Source of the DNA: CAYNST01 sp964434105 | GTDB lineage: Bacteria > Pseudomonadota > Gammaproteobacteria > Pseudomonadales > Cellvibrionaceae | Direction: 5' to 3' | Assembly (NCBI GenBank): GCA_964434105.1 | Contig: CAYSTJ010000017.1 | Span: 1 to 64,000 of the forward strand | Length of the DNA stretch: 64,000 nt | Shown: positions 61,555 through 64,000 of the stretch, piece by piece | Position numbering within the stretch: the stretch's first letter is position 1 | Layout of the letters: the number at the start of each line of letters is the position of its first letter | The notes under the pieces: model-generated | What the model was told of the DNA's origin: nothing | Databases searched by the model: none | The model's input: the letters and a program-made list of their open reading frames with translations, nothing else | Position numbers and translations under genes: made by a program

Positions 61555-62799
61555 GTGGATAAATTAGACCTTCGAGACCTGGAAGATGTCTTGGGTATTT
61601 ATAGTCCCTGGTCGATCAAATCGGCCCGGCCCTCTGATCAGGGACGGGTGTTTGACGTATTTCTGGAACCGGCCGACCGCACCCGCCTATTTGGACTGCT
61701 CAGCACCAGCAGTAAAAGCGCCGAACCCACCCAGCCCGGCAGCTGGCATTACACCAGCCTGGGCAAATACCGGGTGATGATTCACGCGCAGCTTCCCAGT
61801 GCGGGCGATCAGGGGCCAGCGCTGAATTATTCGACGCTTACCCAGCCCAGCTTCCTCGGCAGCCTTTCCCGCAAGTATTCCAATTATTTACGTCAGCAGG
61901 TAGCGATGGCCCAGGTGCGAGGGCTGACATCGTCGCTCATTGCCGAACTGTTCAATATCGATGTAGCCGTTATCGAAACCATTCAGCAGGATCTCGGCAA
62001 CGCGCCGAGCCAGGTTCAGTTTCTCGCCTGTATTCCCACTGAGCTGGATCCGGTGTGGGAAAAGATTTTGCGCTCGGAGATTACGCTCACCACCCAGGTC
62101 TTGCCTTTTCGGTTGCTGCTGAACAAGTTGCAGCTTGCTGCCAGCCAGGCCAAACGGACTTCTGACGTTTTGATCAATGCGGTGGAGTTGCGCAAGTTTT
62201 TTATTGCCAACGCATCGATTCTCGGCAATGAAATCGAGCAAATATCCGGCGGCTCTTCCCAATCGCGCATCAATCAGCCCCAGGGCCTGACATCTATTAA
62301 AAAGCTGATCCTGCCAGGCCTCGGCAATCCGGTATGGCAGGAACTGCTGACCGGGAAAATGCAATTAAACTCTTCCAGTATTGCGCTCAATCTATTAATC
62401 TCGAAGCAGAAGGCGGCGTTTGCCCAGGCTGCGCAGCCAAGCGAGAAGCTCGCAATCGTTGAGTTGATTCGGGGATACTTCCTGAAAAATTACCGCATGC
62501 TCAAGCCGGAGCTGTTGCTGATAAACCGTGCCTGTGCCATTCGCGAGAAAACCCGGTATCGGCTGCCTGAGCCGGATCACGCCATTTGGCAACAGATCCT
62601 GCAGGACGATTCTTTTATACCCAGTAACCACATCGCCTATAAGTTGTTGCTCGCACGGCTGCGAGCCCAGGTTCGCACAGCATCGAGTCCCGCTGCCCGC
62701 ATAGACGCGGCGCGCCGAATTCGCGAGTTTATCAAACAGAATCACAAGTCGATGAAACAAGAGCTGGTTTATCTGTTCAAACAGGCTAACGCCGCATAA
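61555..62799 (+). CDS. Uncharacterised protein with three 70-residue repeats
   Basis: 414 residues, GTG start with GGGGGAAGC just upstream. Not membrane bound. The N-terminal region (1-150) has W-x-Y-TSLGKYR-x-MIH (64-77) and a helix-turn-helix-like segment RGLTSSLIAELFNIDVAVIE (122-141), loosely like the start of ISL3-type transposases but without zinc cysteines. Then three repeats at 161-230, 254-323 and 338-407, each exactly 70 residues with no gaps: Pro at 1, Trp at 8, (I/L)L at 11-12, LL at 27-28, Asn at 63, Glu-(L/I) near 68. No family recognised. It is followed 20 bases later by the 62823 gene, so the two are likely cotranscribed. Confidence 0.78.
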   Translation: MDKLDLRDLEDVLGIYSPWSIKSARPSDQGRVFDVFLEPADRTRLFGLLSTSSKSAEPTQPGSWHYTSLGKYRVMIHAQLPSAGDQGPALNYSTLTQPSFLGSLSRKYSNYLRQQVAMAQVRGLTSSLIAELFNIDVAVIETIQQDLGNAPSQVQFLACIPTELDPVWEKILRSEITLTTQVLPFRLLLNKLQLAASQAKRTSDVLINAVELRKFFIANASILGNEIEQISGGSSQSRINQPQGLTSIKKLILPGLGNPVWQELLTGKMQLNSSSIALNLLISKQKAAFAQAAQPSEKLAIVELIRGYFLKNYRMLKPELLLINRACAIREKTRYRLPEPDHAIWQQILQDDSFIPSNHIAYKLLLARLRAQVRTASSPAARIDAARRIREFIKQNHKSMKQELVYLFKQANAA

Positions 62800-62822
62800 T
62801 TTACTAACTTAGGGAGCCAATG

Positions 62823-63839
62823 ATGAGTGGTGATGGGTCCATATCCTTTACAAATTCAATTATCGATAAAGCAGCCGTAACTGACCTGATTGCCCAGGGC
62901 GAATACATGATTATCGCCGGTGACGAACGGGTACTCAGCGAATTACCGTCTGGCAACTGGATTGCCGGCACCATTCCGTATTTTATGACTGAAGAGGGCG
63001 GCCAGATAGACCAGGATCGCGTGTACGTAACCCGGCTGCAGGGGCTGGCCGGCAACAATCCACCGAGGCTCACTTTGTATGACGCGTCCAGTATTTCGCG
63101 GATTGCCCAGGAAGCGCCGCAACACGGCTTTACTGTATTGATTTTGCCCGCCAATTCCGAGGTGCATTTGTCCTACGCCCAGAATGCACCAGATTTTCCC
63201 AATATGTATTTTTCGCCGATTATTGGCTGGATTTCGGGGGTACATCTGAACGAACTGGCCGACCGGAAAGCCAAGACCGGGTTTGGTCCGGCGGCCGGCA
63301 TGCTCAGCGATTCCAAAGCTGCAGCCATGCATATCCCACTGCCGGAAGACACCGTGGCCAATATACAGACGGTCAACCTGTTCACCCAGGGCGATGGACC
63401 TGCCATCGCTTTCCCGCAAAATGGCTTTACCGTGAATAGCTGTACAGTCGACGGGCAGGAATGGAATTTTGCCGAATATCTGAAAGAACACAATATTGAT
63501 ACCCGCTTGCCGCTGGTGGCGAATTACTGCGGTGTGATGGTGAATGTCAGTGTGCAGAACGTCGGGGACAGCGACGTCGCCCTGTATGCGCCGGTATTCC
63601 CGGGCGTGGAGTACAAAATTGCCCACCCTGTCTCCAACTACGTGGAAGCGTTCAACAAGGCACTGCCCGCAGATCAGGCCAGCAATGTCGCCTTTTCCTG
63701 CAACTGTATACTGAACTTCCTGTATTCCGAGCTTGAAGGCAAAAAAACCGGTGCCCTGACAGGCCCCATGACCTTCGGCGAAGTCGCCTATCAGCTGCTG
63801 AACCAGACGCTGGTCTATATGACGCTCGAGCAGGTCTGA
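62823..63839 (+). CDS. Uncharacterised cytoplasmic protein (DUF6976-like)
   Basis: 338 residues; the second of two adjacent ATG codons (62823) has AGGGAG at better spacing than the first (62820). Soluble, alpha-beta rich. Conserved-looking segments are GEYMIIAGDERVLSELPSGN, WIAGTIPYFMTEEGG and CNCILNFLYSELEGKKTG near the C-terminus, with a CNC motif. From memory it resembles a widespread uncharacterised family (I believe DUF6976, with a FIST-C-like flavour); this was not checked. Partner of the three-repeat protein upstream. Function unknown. Confidence 0.7.
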   Translation: MSGDGSISFTNSIIDKAAVTDLIAQGEYMIIAGDERVLSELPSGNWIAGTIPYFMTEEGGQIDQDRVYVTRLQGLAGNNPPRLTLYDASSISRIAQEAPQHGFTVLILPANSEVHLSYAQNAPDFPNMYFSPIIGWISGVHLNELADRKAKTGFGPAAGMLSDSKAAAMHIPLPEDTVANIQTVNLFTQGDGPAIAFPQNGFTVNSCTVDGQEWNFAEYLKEHNIDTRLPLVANYCGVMVNVSVQNVGDSDVALYAPVFPGVEYKIAHPVSNYVEAFNKALPADQASNVAFSCNCILNFLYSELEGKKTGALTGPMTFGEVAYQLLNQTLVYMTLEQV

Positions 63840-64000
63840 ATGCCTGAAAAAAGCGCTGGTGCGGCGTACTGACCGCCCATCGAAGTATACCGGACCAGTG
63901 CATTGAGTATCGCCTGCACAGCAGGCTTTCCGTCTTTCCGGACAACAGGTAGTCCAACCTCGAACCCGCCGCAGCACTATCGCCCTACGCCTGCTAGAAT
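63840..64000. other. Window end, nothing recognised
   Basis: 161 bases after the DUF6976-like gene without a supported gene; a GAAAAAAG tract follows the stop but no hairpin precedes it. A minus-strand frame reaching in from 62943 is an antisense shadow. Confidence 0.3.

Noticed and set aside
62943..63977. 344-residue minus-strand ORF at the window end
   Set aside because: Antisense to the 62823-63839 gene, which has the better ribosome site and conserved-looking protein.

Overview
The window looks like the chromosome of a free-living, polysaccharide-degrading gammaproteobacterium of the Cellvibrionaceae type. The grounds are poly-serine linkers in secreted proteins, a GH45 and a GH5 endoglucanase, a lipoprotein GH3 beta-glucosidase, and the conserved gammaproteobacterial block tsaE-amidase-mutL-miaA-hfq-hflX-hflK-hflC-hisZ-purA. 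No rRNA, tRNA, CRISPR array, prophage or intact transposase gene was seen. Genus-level identity cannot be fixed from sequence alone.

Layout. 1-840: 3' end of a GH45 cellulase. 926-6586 (minus): complete urea ABC transporter urtABCDE, with a sigma-54-type promoter, an NtrC-type site upstream and a hairpin terminator between urtA and urtB. 7086-9695: CpxA/CpxR-like two-component genes divergent from a CpxP/Spy-like periplasmic protein, with a perfect CpxR-type box between them. 9802-11046: DUF4398 and OmpA-like lipoproteins. 11586-15553: an LTD/CotH-kinase lipoprotein, a VTC-type polyphosphate polymerase-domain protein and a DUF4956 membrane protein. 15973-18866: GH5 cellulase, a DUF3014 protein and an outer-membrane-barrel-like protein. 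19111-19848: uncharacterised helical-repeat protein. 19849-21030: gene-free DNA with mobile repeats. 21031-34255 (minus): the core block purA to nnr. 34305-40892: queG, MFS transporter, orn, rsgA, psd and a degenerate HD-GYP protein. 41142-45488: GH3 glucosidase and a second OmpA-type protein.

45704-58216 is an accessory-looking stress and envelope region: endonuclease V, zinc alcohol dehydrogenase, DUF3618 / holin-like / YtxH-like membrane proteins, hemerythrin, DUF72, Cu-Zn SOD, a sorbosone-dehydrogenase-PEBP fusion, an SDR, an EF-hand/PRC-barrel secreted protein and a 39-residue Lys-rich protein. 58668-63839: a TraF-like protein, an orphan acetaldehyde dehydrogenase, an uncharacterised protein with three 70-residue repeats, and its downstream partner of an uncharacterised family.

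The strongest unexpected signal is a family of short non-coding mobile elements (139-227 bp) with GTAAC-type terminal inverted repeats. There are three clear copies (20074-20300, 43735-43937, 48019-48157) and one decayed copy (20782-20976). The first is flanked by a perfect 8-bp direct repeat and carries two internal palindromes. Other points of interest are the CotH/VTC/DUF4956 cluster, the three-repeat protein with its partner, the dehydrogenase-PEBP fusion, and the HD-GYP protein lacking key metal ligands.
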